This document shows positions 37,317 through 45,943 of a stretch of 64,000 nt of DNA, piece by piece. Source of the stretch: Betaproteobacteria bacterium. GTDB taxonomy: Bacteria > Pseudomonadota > Gammaproteobacteria > Burkholderiales > Rhodocyclaceae. The translations under genes were made by a program, and so were the position numbers. Location: contig JADJBM010000032.1 of NCBI GenBank assembly GCA_016703785.1, forward strand, positions 1 through 64,000, written 5' to 3'. Each line of letters opens with the position of its first letter. The stretch's first letter is position 1. The notes below the pieces were generated by a model. It saw only the letters and a list, made by a program, of their open reading frames with translations. It was not told the origin of the DNA and made no database searches.

Positions 37317-38914
37317 ACACCAACAACGGCTCGTCCCTAACGATCGACACCGCCGACGCGCGCGCCTGCACGAAGCTGATCGCCGGCCTGCCGCTGACCA
37401 ACGCCCGCGAAGCGCACCAGACGCTCGTCATGCTGCTGACGGGGCTCGCCCATCGTCCGCCGCCCGCCGCCGCTTACCTCGACGTGCTCGAGACTGCGCG
37501 CGCGCCGCTCGCCTACCTGCAGGACGAAATCGCCCAGCGCTACGCCTCCAGGCCGCTGCCACCGACCCCGGCCGAGGGAGAAGCCTTCCGCCAGGTGCTC
37601 GCGCTGTGGCAGGCCATGGCGCGCGCCTATGCCCAGGTGGCGCAGGCGGGATCGGGCGACCCCAACATACAGGGCAGGCTGGCGCTCATCTGCCAGCGCT
37701 GCGTGCATTACGCCGGCAAGGTCATCCTGGAGTTCTGCCGCGCCCGTCGCGAACCCTCGCCGGGCACCTGGATCGACCTGCACGGCTACTACGCCACGGC
37801 AGAAGAATGGGGCATCGACAAGACGGCGGTACCGGAGCCCCTCAACGAAACCAACAAGAGCCAGAGTGCGGCCGATGCCTACATCGCCATCCTGCTCGTC
37901 GACCTGGCCAGCCCCTACAGCCGCAGCGCCCATGAATTCGCCTGGATATGCCGCTGGGCGCAGCGCTTCGCGCCGCTGACCGTCGTCCGGCCCCTCGGCG
38001 AACCGGTCGAGACGCGCGCCTTCGGCATCGACCTCATGCGCGATGCGAGCACGCGCCCGCTGGAGCTGCTGTCGCGCTCGGCTTCGGTGCGCTGGTTCGA
38101 TACCCGCCAGCTCTCGCCGATGATCCAGGAAATGCTGGCGCGGCTACGGGAGCGCCAGAGCCCCGCCGCCCTCGGACTGGGCGACGACTGCCCCGCGACG
38201 GTGGCCAGCCGCCTGCTCCTGCAGCTGTACAAGCCCTGGTGCCTGAACGCCACGCCGCGCCGCTTCCAGCGCCGCGGCGCCAGCGGCATCGCCCAGGTCT
38301 GCCTGGGGTTCGAAGCGACCCACTACCATGTCGGCGGGATCGAGTTCAACCAGCCCGAACACGTCCGCATTTACTCGCGCAGCGACATGGAACGCATCTG
38401 GACCTTCCGCGACCAGCTCGATCCGACCCAGTTGAACGTGCGCTCGTCGCAGATGCAGCTCGGCTATCCGCTGGAACGCTGGGAAGTCGAGAACCAGTCC
38501 GTCTCCGGCTTCCGCCTGCAGCGCGGCGAAGCCGGCGCGCGCATCGAGCACGGCCAGCTGTTCTGCCTGCGGCCGCCCGACGGCGAGCACTTCCTCCTGG
38601 CGCAGGTCAGCTGGAACCTGATGCAGAAGGACGACCTGCTCATCGGCATCCATGTCCTGCCCGGTGTGCCGCAGGCGATCGCGGTTCGGCCGACGGGCAT
38701 CAAGGTCTCGCCCTCGGAGCGCTACGAACGCGCCTTTCTGCTGCCGGCGGTGCCGGCCCTGAAGGAGGAAGCTACGCTGGTCCTGCCGCGCGGCTGGTTC
38801 CAGCCGGAGCGCGTCGTCGAGGTCTATACCGATCGGCAGACGAAGCTGAAGCTGGTCGAGTTGCTGAACCATGGACCCGACTTCGAGCGCATCACCTATA
38901 CCGGCCGCCGGTAG
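37313..38914 (+). CDS. Protein of unknown function, second of a tandem pair
   Basis: A 533-residue paralogue of the preceding protein with the same layout: helical N-terminal half, then RRFQRRGASGIAQVCLGFEA (PilZ-like arginine motif), SSQMQLGYPLERWEVENQSV matching the SQMQGFLIEEW segment of the first copy, and LLPAVPALKEEATLVLPRGW near the C-terminus. Divergence is high, so the duplication is old and both copies are kept. The start codon overlaps the preceding stop as ATGA, so the two products are probably made in equal amounts and may act together. Function unknown. Confidence 0.7.
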   Translation: MNTNNGSSLTIDTADARACTKLIAGLPLTNAREAHQTLVMLLTGLAHRPPPAAAYLDVLETARAPLAYLQDEIAQRYASRPLPPTPAEGEAFRQVLALWQAMARAYAQVAQAGSGDPNIQGRLALICQRCVHYAGKVILEFCRARREPSPGTWIDLHGYYATAEEWGIDKTAVPEPLNETNKSQSAADAYIAILLVDLASPYSRSAHEFAWICRWAQRFAPLTVVRPLGEPVETRAFGIDLMRDASTRPLELLSRSASVRWFDTRQLSPMIQEMLARLRERQSPAALGLGDDCPATVASRLLLQLYKPWCLNATPRRFQRRGASGIAQVCLGFEATHYHVGGIEFNQPEHVRIYSRSDMERIWTFRDQLDPTQLNVRSSQMQLGYPLERWEVENQSVSGFRLQRGEAGARIEHGQLFCLRPPDGEHFLLAQVSWNLMQKDDLLIGIHVLPGVPQAIAVRPTGIKVSPSERYERAFLLPAVPALKEEATLVLPRGWFQPERVVEVYTDRQTKLKLVELLNHGPDFERITYTGRR

Positions 38915-38985
38915 CCCCGGCGGCGCAGTTATTCGGCTGGCCTTCTGCTGTATGATTGACGCCCCGACAACGCCTGGAGACTGAC

Positions 38986-39420
38986 ATGGGCGGACTAGAC
39001 AAAGACACCCCCACCCCCACCGAAATCAAGCTGCACCAGAAATCGCATCTGCTGGAAGTCGCCTTTTCCGACGGCAGCCGCTACGAATTGCCCTACGAGC
39101 TGCTGCGCGTCTACAGCCCCTCGGCCGAGGTGCGCGGCCATGGCCCCGGCCAGGAGACGCTGCAGGTCGGCAAGAGGGAAGTCGAAATCAATCATGTCGA
39201 ACCGGTCGGCATGTATGCCATCCAGCCGACGTTCTCAGACGGCCACAACACCGGCATCTATTCCTGGGACTACCTGTACTGGCTGGGCGCCGAGCGCGAC
39301 CGCCTCTGGCAGGAGTACCTCGACCGCATGCAGGAAGCCGGCGCCAGCCGCGAAGCCGCCGACAATCCCGCGGTGCCCAAGCAGGGCGGTTGCGGCAGCG
39401 GCGGCTGCGGACACCACTGA
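38986..39420 (+). CDS. DUF971 protein with Cys/His tail
   Basis: The 144-residue protein consists of a DUF971 (gamma-butyrobetaine hydroxylase N-terminal-like) domain: PTEIKLHQKSHLLEVAFSDG, ELPYELLRVYSPSAEVRG and IQPTFSDGHNTGIYSWDYLY, followed by a C-terminal GGCGSGGCGHH that could bind metal or an iron-sulfur cluster. DUF971 proteins are linked to Fe-S handling. A GGAGA ribosome-binding site precedes ATG 38986. It lies 30 bases before ubiE; that gap begins with one 24-bp word whose first base is the last base of this gene's stop codon. Confidence 0.85.
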   Translation: MGGLDKDTPTPTEIKLHQKSHLLEVAFSDGSRYELPYELLRVYSPSAEVRGHGPGQETLQVGKREVEINHVEPVGMYAIQPTFSDGHNTGIYSWDYLYWLGAERDRLWQEYLDRMQEAGASREAADNPAVPKQGGCGSGGCGHH

Positions 39421-39443
39421 AAGTCAGTCCCGGGAACACGGCG
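39420..39443 (+). repeat. 24-bp bipartite word, copy 7
   Basis: AAAGTCAG, ten bases, ACGGCG, filling most of the short gap between the DUF971 stop and the ubiE start and leaving no ordinary ribosome-binding site in that gap. Confidence 0.85.
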
Positions 39444-39450
39444 GCGGCAC

Positions 39451-40188
39451 ATGACCGACAAGACCACCCACTTCGGATACAAGGAAGTCGCCGAAGGCGA
39501 GAAGGCGCAGCGCGTCGCCGGCGTCTTCGACTCGGTCGCCGACAAGTACGACCTGATGAACGACCTCATGTCGCTCGGCCTGCACCGTCTGTGGAAGGCC
39601 TTTGCCATCGAGGTCTCCGGCATCCGCCCGGGTGATCGCGTGCTCGACGTGGCCGGCGGCACGGCCGACCTCTCGCTGGCCTTCGCCAGGAAAGTGGGCG
39701 CCAGCGGCCAGGTGTGGCTCACCGACATCAACAACGCCATGCTCGTGCGCGGCCGCGACCGCCTCATCGACCACGGCTTCATGATGCCGGCGGCGCAGTG
39801 CGACGGCGAGAAGCTGCCCTTCCCTTCCGGCCACTTCGACTGCGTCACCTGCGCCTTCGGCCTGCGCAACATGACGCACAAGGAGCAGGCCCTGGCCGAG
39901 ATGGCGCGCGTGCTCAAACCCGGCGGGCGCCTGCTCATCCTCGAATTCTCCAAGGTCTGGCAGCCGCTGGCGCCGGCCTACGACTTCTACTCGTTCAAGG
40001 TGCTGCCCTGGCTGGGCAGCAAGGTCGTCAACGATCCCGGCAGCTACCAGTACCTGGCCGAATCGATCCGCATGCACCCGGACCAGGAAACGCTCAAGAC
40101 AATGATGGAACAAGCCGGCCTCGGCAAGGTCGAATATTTCAACATGGCGGCCGGCGTGGTCGCCCTGCACCGCGGTTACAAACTTTAG
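39451..40188 (+). CDS. ubiE: Ubiquinone/menaquinone C-methyltransferase
   Basis: UbiE C-methylates the quinone ring in ubiquinone and menaquinone synthesis. The 245-residue frame is complete: FGYKEVAEGEKAQRVAGVFD, YDLMNDLMSLGLHRLWK, SAM site VLDVAGGTADLSLAFA, FGLRNMTHKEQALAEMARVL and the C-terminal NMAAGVVALHRGYKL. Neighbours DUF971, Tim44-like and ubiJ are the usual ones in this group, and quinone methylation fits with UbiJ as accessory factor. Confidence 0.96.
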   Translation: MTDKTTHFGYKEVAEGEKAQRVAGVFDSVADKYDLMNDLMSLGLHRLWKAFAIEVSGIRPGDRVLDVAGGTADLSLAFARKVGASGQVWLTDINNAMLVRGRDRLIDHGFMMPAAQCDGEKLPFPSGHFDCVTCAFGLRNMTHKEQALAEMARVLKPGGRLLILEFSKVWQPLAPAYDFYSFKVLPWLGSKVVNDPGSYQYLAESIRMHPDQETLKTMMEQAGLGKVEYFNMAAGVVALHRGYKL

Positions 40189-40197
40189 GAGGCTCGA

Positions 40198-41052
40198 ATG
40201 AAGCAAGCCCTGATCGCCCTTTTCGTCGCCGCATTCGGTCTCGGCCTGGTCGCCGACGCCGAGGCCAAGCGCATCGGCGGCGGACGCAGCTCCGGCATGC
40301 AACGCAACATTACGCCGCAGAAGCCGGTGGCGCCGGCGCAGGGCGCCACGGCGGCACCCACGGCGCCGGTGCCGCAGCCTTCCGGCATGAGCCGTTGGCT
40401 CGGCCCCGTCGCCGGACTGGCCGCCGGCATCGGCCTGGCCGCCATGCTGTCGCACTTCGGCCTCGGCGAAGGCTTCGCCACCATCGTCATGATGCTGCTC
40501 ATCGCCCTGGCGGTGTTCGTCGTCATCCGCCTGCTGTTCGGCCGCCGAGCCCCGCAGCAAAGTCAGCCCCTGCAATACGCCGGCGGCAACAATGAGCCCG
40601 CCGCCGCACCCATCCGCTTCGATGCCCAGCCTGCAGCAGGTGGTACCGCGGCAGCGGCCGCAGCTTCGTCCGGCAGCCTGCCGGCCGGTTTCGACGTCGA
40701 CGGATTCCTGCGCCAGGCCAAGCTGAATTTCCTGCGCTTGCAGGCCGCCAACGACGCCCGCAACATCGAGGACATCCGCAACTTCACCACGCCCGAGATG
40801 TTCGCCGAGATCAAGCTGGAGATCGAGGAGCGCGGCGGCGGCGCGCAACAGACCGACGTCGTCACGCTCAACGCCGACCTGCTCGACGTCAGCGAAGAGC
40901 AGGGCCAGTACATCGCCAGCGTGCGCTTCCACGGCGCCATCCGCGAAACCGAAGGCGCCGCGCCGGCGGCCTTCGACGAAGCCTGGCACCTGACCAAGCC
41001 CTCGGACGGCAGCCGCGGCTGGGTCATCGCCGGCATCCAGCAGTTCAATTGA
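40198..41052 (+). CDS. Tim44-like domain membrane protein
   Basis: The 284-residue protein has a signal or anchor sequence (FGLGLVADAEAKRIGGGRSSG), a glutamine/proline linker, two membrane segments (GPVAGLAAGIGLAAML and IVMMLLIALAVFVVIRLLFG) and a C-terminal Tim44-like domain (FLRQAKLNFLRLQAANDARN, EMFAEIKLEIEERG). In mitochondria Tim44 tethers the import motor; bacterial relatives have no settled role. It lies 9 bases behind ubiE. One 24-bp word lies in sense in the linker codons. Confidence 0.88.
   Translation: MKQALIALFVAAFGLGLVADAEAKRIGGGRSSGMQRNITPQKPVAPAQGATAAPTAPVPQPSGMSRWLGPVAGLAAGIGLAAMLSHFGLGEGFATIVMMLLIALAVFVVIRLLFGRRAPQQSQPLQYAGGNNEPAAAPIRFDAQPAAGGTAAAAAASSGSLPAGFDVDGFLRQAKLNFLRLQAANDARNIEDIRNFTTPEMFAEIKLEIEERGGGAQQTDVVTLNADLLDVSEEQGQYIASVRFHGAIRETEGAAPAAFDEAWHLTKPSDGSRGWVIAGIQQFN
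40559..40582 (+). repeat. 24-bp bipartite word, copy 8
   Basis: AAAGTCAG, ten bases, ACGCCG (one mismatch), in sense in the flexible linker of the Tim44-like gene. Confidence 0.75.
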
Positions 41053-41103
41053 ACGGATTGGGATGAGAACGGGGCCTGCGGGCTCCCGCATCGTTTCCGC
41101 CCC

Positions 41104-41688
41104 ATGCTCGACCTGGCCTTCCTGCTGTCATTCAACCGTCTGCTCGCGGCCGCGCCGTGGGCGCGCGAGCGGCTTGCGCCGTTTGCCGGCCAGCGTGCCC
41201 GCCTGGTGCTCGGGCCGCTGCCGGTCGAGTTCCGCATCGCGGCGGACGGCACGCTCGAATCGCTCGGGAGCGAAGCGCCCGCCGTCGAAATCGCGCTGCC
41301 CGCCGACGCGCCGCTGGTCCTGCTCCAGGGCCGGGGACGCGATGCGCTGATGCGCAATGCCCACGTCAGCGGCGCTGCCGATTTCGCCGAAGCACTCGGC
41401 TTCGTCCTGCGCAATCTGGAATGGGATGTCGAGGAAGATCTCAGCCACCTGGTCGGCGACATCGCTGCGCGCCGCCTGGTGACAACCGCAACCGGCTTCG
41501 CCGCCGCGCAGGCCGAAGTGGCCCGCCGGCTGGCGGACAATTTCGCCGAATACCTGCGCTACGAGCAACCCATCGGCGTACTGCCGCCGGATGCCGCCCG
41601 TTTCACGTCGGAGAACAGGGCCCTGGCTGACCGGACAGCCGCGCTGGAGCAGCGCATCGCCGCCCTGGAGCAGCGTCGCCCCGACTAG
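41104..41688 (+). CDS. ubiJ: Ubiquinone biosynthesis accessory factor UbiJ
   Basis: The 194-residue protein has an SCP2-like lipid-binding domain (LVLGPLPVEFRIAADGTLES, NAHVSGAADFAEALGFVLRN, WDVEEDLSHLVGDIAARR) and a C-terminal coiled coil (DRTAALEQRIAALEQ). UbiJ with UbiK organises the soluble ubiquinone-synthesis complex. It follows ubiE and the Tim44-like gene. The expected next gene, ubiB, is not present; a convergent caspase-like gene begins instead. Confidence 0.85.
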   Translation: MLDLAFLLSFNRLLAAAPWARERLAPFAGQRARLVLGPLPVEFRIAADGTLESLGSEAPAVEIALPADAPLVLLQGRGRDALMRNAHVSGAADFAEALGFVLRNLEWDVEEDLSHLVGDIAARRLVTTATGFAAAQAEVARRLADNFAEYLRYEQPIGVLPPDAARFTSENRALADRTAALEQRIAALEQRRPD

Positions 41689-41691
41689 GGT

Positions 41692-42699
41692 TCAGCGCGC
41701 GTTCAACTCGAAAAGATACTCCCCGCCCGCCTCGTGACCCGCGGAAACCACCGCACCATACTGCGGCTGCTGCGGAGTGTCTTCGCTGACCCCCTTCCTT
41801 ACCACTTTGTAGACGTCGAAGCCGACCGTCGTCCCGTCGAGCTGGCCGATGGAGCGCAGGAAGTGCCAGGCGAAGACGGAATGGCCGTCCTTGCCCTCGT
41901 CGGATACCGGTTCTTCACCACCCGAAGACAGCACGATCACGCTGCGCTTGCGCAGCAGTTCCTGGCGCGTCCGCGGTCCTGCCGACACGGCCTGTTCGCG
42001 GGCCAGGGAGCCGGAGAAGCAGCTGTCCGACACCAGCATCAGCTGCCGCGCCGGGATGGCGCCCAGCAGCTTCGAGATGTCCGTGTTCGAGATCCACTGC
42101 GCTGCCGTCTTCACCGAGCCATCCACGGGGATCCAGTAGCCCATGTTCGTGTCGTCCATGAGGTAGCCGTGGCCGGCATAGTAGACAAAGACGCTGTCGG
42201 CCGAGCCGACCTCGCGCGCCAGCGCGGCCACCGCCCGCACCATGTCCGCCTTGGTCGCGTTCTTGATCACGCGAACTTCGAAGCCGAGTTTCTGCCCGAG
42301 CGATGCGGCAACCTGGTCCACGTCGCGGGAAGGCGACAGCAGCGACGGGATGGGCGACTGGTAGCGGCTGTTGCCGAACAGCAAGGCGATCCGGCGTGCC
42401 GTCGGCTGCGCGGCCACCGCCGCGGGAACGCCCGTCGCCGACGCTTTCGGCAGGCACAGGGAGGTCTCGTCGTCGCCGGCACCGCATTCGCGCACATCGA
42501 CGACTTGCGGGTTGCGCCGCAGTTCCTCGAGGGCCTCGCGGTAGAGCAGCGTCCGCGCCTGGTGGCGCTGCAGCTCGATGGCCTGCATCTGCGCGCGGCC
42601 GGGAATGCCGGCGGCGAAGGGCGGCGGGCGGAAACCCTGCGCCCCGGCAAGCGAAGGCAGCAGCAAGGCTGCAACGACAAACACGGCTACGGATTTCAT
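41692..42699 (-). CDS. Secreted caspase-like (C14) protease
   Basis: The 335-residue protein has a signal peptide (LLPSLAGAQGF) and a caspase p20-like domain: RRIALLFGNSRYQSPIPSL, histidine in VFVYYAGHGYLMDD and cysteine in MLVSDSCFSGSLA. This is the orthocaspase/metacaspase type found in bacteria, probably cleaving after basic residues. It lies within four bases of, and overlaps, the stop codon of a lipoprotein hydrolase gene, so the two are co-expressed. It is convergent to ubiJ, with the stop codons only three bases apart. Confidence 0.88.
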   Translation of the reverse strand: MKSVAVFVVAALLLPSLAGAQGFRPPPFAAGIPGRAQMQAIELQRHQARTLLYREALEELRRNPQVVDVRECGAGDDETSLCLPKASATGVPAAVAAQPTARRIALLFGNSRYQSPIPSLLSPSRDVDQVAASLGQKLGFEVRVIKNATKADMVRAVAALAREVGSADSVFVYYAGHGYLMDDTNMGYWIPVDGSVKTAAQWISNTDISKLLGAIPARQLMLVSDSCFSGSLAREQAVSAGPRTRQELLRKRSVIVLSSGGEEPVSDEGKDGHSVFAWHFLRSIGQLDGTTVGFDVYKVVRKGVSEDTPQQPQYGAVVSAGHEAGGEYLFELNAR

Positions 42700-43547
42700 G
42701 GCTCGCCCTCCTGCAATGGCGCGCGCCGCAACAGCTGCGTCCAGTCGCGCGCCCAGCAGCAATCATGGTCGAAATCGGCCAGCACTTCCAGCTTGCCGCC
42801 GTGCGCGCCGACAAAGCGCGCGACGATTGCCGCCGGCACGACCGCATCATCCGCCCCGGCGTAATGGACGGCCCGCCGCGTGATCGCCGCCGCCGGCTGC
42901 GCCAGGGGATCGAGCGAGCCCGCCAGCGGCGTCAGGCCCTGTGCCGCCGCCCACGCCGTCAGCGCGAGCGGGGCGGCGACCGTCACCCAATCCGCCACAT
43001 CGTCGCGCCGCATTGCCAGCAACGCGGCGACCACGCCGCCGCCGGAAAAACCGATCAGCCTGACGCGCTGCGCACCTGCGCGCTGCTTGAGGCGGCCGAC
43101 CGCATCGTCCATGGCGGCCAGCACTTCCGGCGAGAATCGCCGGCCGCTCCAGTAGGCGCTGTCGCAACGCGCACGTTCCGGCGCATCAAGGTACTGGCAG
43201 GGCCGTCCGAGATAGGCCACCGCCGGCGCCGGTTCGTTTCCGGCCAGGGCCAGCGCGACGGGCCGCAGCGGCGTCGGATCGCGTGGCGGCTGGAAGGCGC
43301 TCGGCCAGGGCGCGCCATCGCCTTCGATGTAGATCGGCAAGGTTTTCGTCGCGCCGCGCTGACGCAGCAGGGTGAAGAGCCTGAAATCGCCGGCGTCGAT
43401 CGTCCCGGCCTGGAAGCCGCGCGGCGCGGCCCAGGCCACCACATGCTCGCGCGAACCGCCGAAGGAATCGGATGGCGTCCCCGCGCACCCGCTGGCCAGA
43501 AAGAAAAAGGCCGCGCAAAAATGCGCGGCCCGCGATCGCGTTGGCAC
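42696..43547 (-). CDS. Alpha/beta hydrolase lipoprotein
   Basis: The main domain is an alpha/beta hydrolase: IYIEGDGAPWPS, serine elbow IGFSGGGVVAALLA, AGADDAVVPAAIVARF and histidine in LADFDHDCCWA. A GTG at 43547 gives a signal sequence with lipobox-like ASGC (FFFLASGCAG). The same bases form the terminator of the upstream barrel gene, so the true start is uncertain; without it the gene has no clear signal. Its stop overlaps the start of the caspase gene as ATGA. Confidence 0.75.
   Translation of the reverse strand: MPTRSRAAHFCAAFFFLASGCAGTPSDSFGGSREHVVAWAAPRGFQAGTIDAGDFRLFTLLRQRGATKTLPIYIEGDGAPWPSAFQPPRDPTPLRPVALALAGNEPAPAVAYLGRPCQYLDAPERARCDSAYWSGRRFSPEVLAAMDDAVGRLKQRAGAQRVRLIGFSGGGVVAALLAMRRDDVADWVTVAAPLALTAWAAAQGLTPLAGSLDPLAQPAAAITRRAVHYAGADDAVVPAAIVARFVGAHGGKLEVLADFDHDCCWARDWTQLLRRAPLQEGEP
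43501..43530 (-). terminator. Rho-independent terminator of the barrel-protein gene
   Basis: Read on the minus strand: GGCCGCGC, six bases, GCGCGGCC, then TTTTTCTT. It lies 28 bases behind the stop of the barrel gene at 43559 and inside the signal-peptide codons of the following hydrolase gene. Confidence 0.85.
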
Positions 43548-43558
43548 GGTCAGGTGCG

Positions 43559-44662
43559 TCAGAAGCGGATATTGATGTTGGCCATCAGGCTGCGCTGGGT
43601 CTGGTTGCTGCGGCCCGTTTCCTCGCTGTAGATGACGCCGCCCGCCACGCCATCCTTCACCGAGTAGAAGTTCATGCCGAGCCCCCACACCCAGGCATCG
43701 CGGCCGACCGGATTGTTCGGCGAGCCGAACTGGGTGGTCTTGCGACGCACATCGTTCGTGTAGCCGAGCGAAGCAACGGGCATGACGCCGTTCATCCAGT
43801 AGCCGGCCTGGACGCCGAGGCGAATCTGGTCGATCGTGTTCCTGGCATCGGTGCCGGCGAACTTGGCGCCGGTCGCCGAGTTCTTGATGTCGCCGTAATC
43901 CTCGACGCCATGCAGGAAGCCGACCCTGCCGGTCAGCTGAATGTTGTCGAACCAGCGGTTGTAGTTCAGGTTGGCGGCGGCGAACCAGCGGTCGGCCCTG
44001 GAATCCGTGTTGGTGCTCGTGTCGAGCTTGCCTCGCCCCATGCCTGCGCTGACATCGAAGGACAGCGCCTTGCTCAACTGCATGCCGAAGTAGGGGGCGA
44101 CCACGTAGCCGCTGCTGTCGGTCGTGTTCGTCGTGCCGCCCGGCCCGTAGTTTTTCCCCGAGCCGTCGCCGTCGTCGAAGGCGGCCGACACGCCGAGCGC
44201 CATCGTCGACGACAGGCCGTAGTCGACGCCGACCACGGTGGTCATGATGTCGGCACTGTTCTTCGACGTGAAGCCGTTCGCCGCGGTATAGCTCTGGCGG
44301 GTGTCGTTGTTGTTCAGGTTGCCCCAGGCGTTCCACTTGCCGGCGGCGCCGCCGGCGGCCATGCCCCTGGTTCCCGCGCTGGCGACGGGAACCGGCCCGT
44401 CGGCGGCCTGGCGCAGGGCGAGGGCATTGCCGATCGCGAAGGCCAGGAGGAACGAGGTGCTGTTGATGCTCATCACCGAACTGCCCGGGCTGCCGCCGAA
44501 GCACTCGGGGTGGTTGGAGACGATGGCCGCCGCATTGCTCGACATGCCCGAGGAAACATAGAACGCGTAGCTCGACAGGGCGCTGTCGCAAGGCGTCGCC
44601 CAGGCACTGCCGAAGGTCATGGTCAGGCCGGCAGCCAGGCCAGCGCGATGGAGGAATTTCAT
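43559..44662 (-). CDS. Outer-membrane beta-barrel protein (autotransporter-barrel type), copy A
   Basis: The 367-residue protein has a signal peptide (GSAWATPCDS), about 70 residues with two conserved cysteines, then a 12-strand-like barrel (GKWNAWGNLNNNDTRQSY, GRVGFLHGVEDYGDI, GVQAGYWMNGVMPVASLGY) ending in the outer-membrane signature NINIRF. The barrel resembles autotransporter translocators, but there is no passenger, so it is probably a porin or adhesin. A paralogue lies directly upstream. It is followed by a terminator. Confidence 0.78.
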   Translation of the reverse strand: MKFLHRAGLAAGLTMTFGSAWATPCDSALSSYAFYVSSGMSSNAAAIVSNHPECFGGSPGSSVMSINSTSFLLAFAIGNALALRQAADGPVPVASAGTRGMAAGGAAGKWNAWGNLNNNDTRQSYTAANGFTSKNSADIMTTVVGVDYGLSSTMALGVSAAFDDGDGSGKNYGPGGTTNTTDSSGYVVAPYFGMQLSKALSFDVSAGMGRGKLDTSTNTDSRADRWFAAANLNYNRWFDNIQLTGRVGFLHGVEDYGDIKNSATGAKFAGTDARNTIDQIRLGVQAGYWMNGVMPVASLGYTNDVRRKTTQFGSPNNPVGRDAWVWGLGMNFYSVKDGVAGGVIYSEETGRSNQTQRSLMANINIRF

Positions 44663-44801
44663 GGTCGTCTCCTTGCGGAAATCTTTAGGCTTGAAGAGCC
44701 CGGGATGGGCCGGAAAGCACGGTGCAGGTTTTTATACTCTTGAGAAGCGCGGAGGGCAATAGCGGCACATCAATGTTTCAGCCCGGGCCCTCCGGAATGG
44801 A

Positions 44802-45911
44802 TCAGAAGCGGAAGTTGATATTGGCCGTCAGATTGTTGCTGTTCTGCTTGCTCCGCCCTTCTTCCCGGCTGTAGGCAATGCCACCCGTCACGCCCTGCGA
44901 CAGGGAGAAGAAATTCACGCCGAGGCGCCATTCCCAGGCGTCGCGGCCGATGGGATTCGATGGCGCGCCGAACTGCGTCGTCTTGCGCCGCACGTCGTTG
45001 ACATAGGCCAGCGCCGCATACGGCATGACGCCGTTCATCCAGTAGCCGGCCTGGACGCCGAGGCGAACCTGGTCCAGCGTGTTGCGCGCATCCGTGCCGG
45101 CAAACGACACGCCCGACACCTTGATGTCGCCGTAGTCCTCGACGCCATGCAGGTAGCTGGCGCGCCCGCTGAACTGGATGTTGCCGAGCCAGCGCTGGTA
45201 GTTGAGGTTGGCGGCGGCGAACCAGCGGTCGGCATCGACCTTGTTGGTCGTAAACGTCTTGATCTCCCCCTTGCCGAACCCGGCGCTGGCATCGAAGGAG
45301 AATGTGCGGTTGATCTGCCAGCCGAGGTAGGGCGCGAACACGTAACCCTTCGACTTGATCTTGTTGATCGAGAACGCCGGATCCGTGTTGCCGCCGCTGC
45401 CGTCGCCGCGGTCGATGCCGAGCGAGGCGCCGGCGAGCAGCGTCGGCGAGAACGCGTAGTCCAGGCCGAGGATCGTATTGAGGAGGTCCATCTCGTTCTT
45501 GGCATAGCCGCTGCTGTAGCCGTTGAAGGCGGCATAGCGCTGGCGTGAGTCGGTCTCGCCGATATTGCCCCAGACGTTGAAGCGGCCCGGCTTTCCTCCC
45601 GCCGCCGCGCCGCGGTCATTCATGGCCATCGCCGGCGCCGGGCCGTCGGCCAGCTGGCGGCTGGCGATTGCGGAAGAAACCGCCAGCGCCTGCTGGAACA
45701 TCGTGCCGCCGATCTGCACCCGCGAGGTCGTCGATCCGCCGCCGAAGCACTCGGGAGAAGACGCGATGATTTCCGCAGCGTAGGCGGCGTTCGAAGTCGA
45801 CACGGCCGAAGCGTAGTCGACATTGATGATCGAATCGCAGTTGGCGAAGGCCGCCCCGCCTGTCGCTGCCAGTCCCGCCGCACAGAAGACACGCCGCCAA
45901 TCGATGCTCAT
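44802..45911 (-). CDS. Outer-membrane beta-barrel protein, copy B
   Basis: A 369-residue paralogue of copy A with the same plan: signal peptide (GGAAFANCDS), a short cysteine-containing region (SSPECFGGGS), then barrel strands (GRFNVWGNIGETDSRQRY, GRASYLHGVEDYGDI, GVQAGYWMNGVMPYAALAY) ending NINFRF. The pair has about half of its residues in common. It lies 32 bases behind the FecR-like gene. The 139 bases to copy A contain no gene or obvious terminator. Confidence 0.78.
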   Translation of the reverse strand: MSIDWRRVFCAAGLAATGGAAFANCDSIINVDYASAVSTSNAAYAAEIIASSPECFGGGSTTSRVQIGGTMFQQALAVSSAIASRQLADGPAPAMAMNDRGAAAGGKPGRFNVWGNIGETDSRQRYAAFNGYSSGYAKNEMDLLNTILGLDYAFSPTLLAGASLGIDRGDGSGGNTDPAFSINKIKSKGYVFAPYLGWQINRTFSFDASAGFGKGEIKTFTTNKVDADRWFAAANLNYQRWLGNIQFSGRASYLHGVEDYGDIKVSGVSFAGTDARNTLDQVRLGVQAGYWMNGVMPYAALAYVNDVRRKTTQFGAPSNPIGRDAWEWRLGVNFFSLSQGVTGGIAYSREEGRSKQNSNNLTANINFRF

Positions 45912-45943
45912 GATCGACCCTCCTCCGCGTTGTTCAGGCGAAG

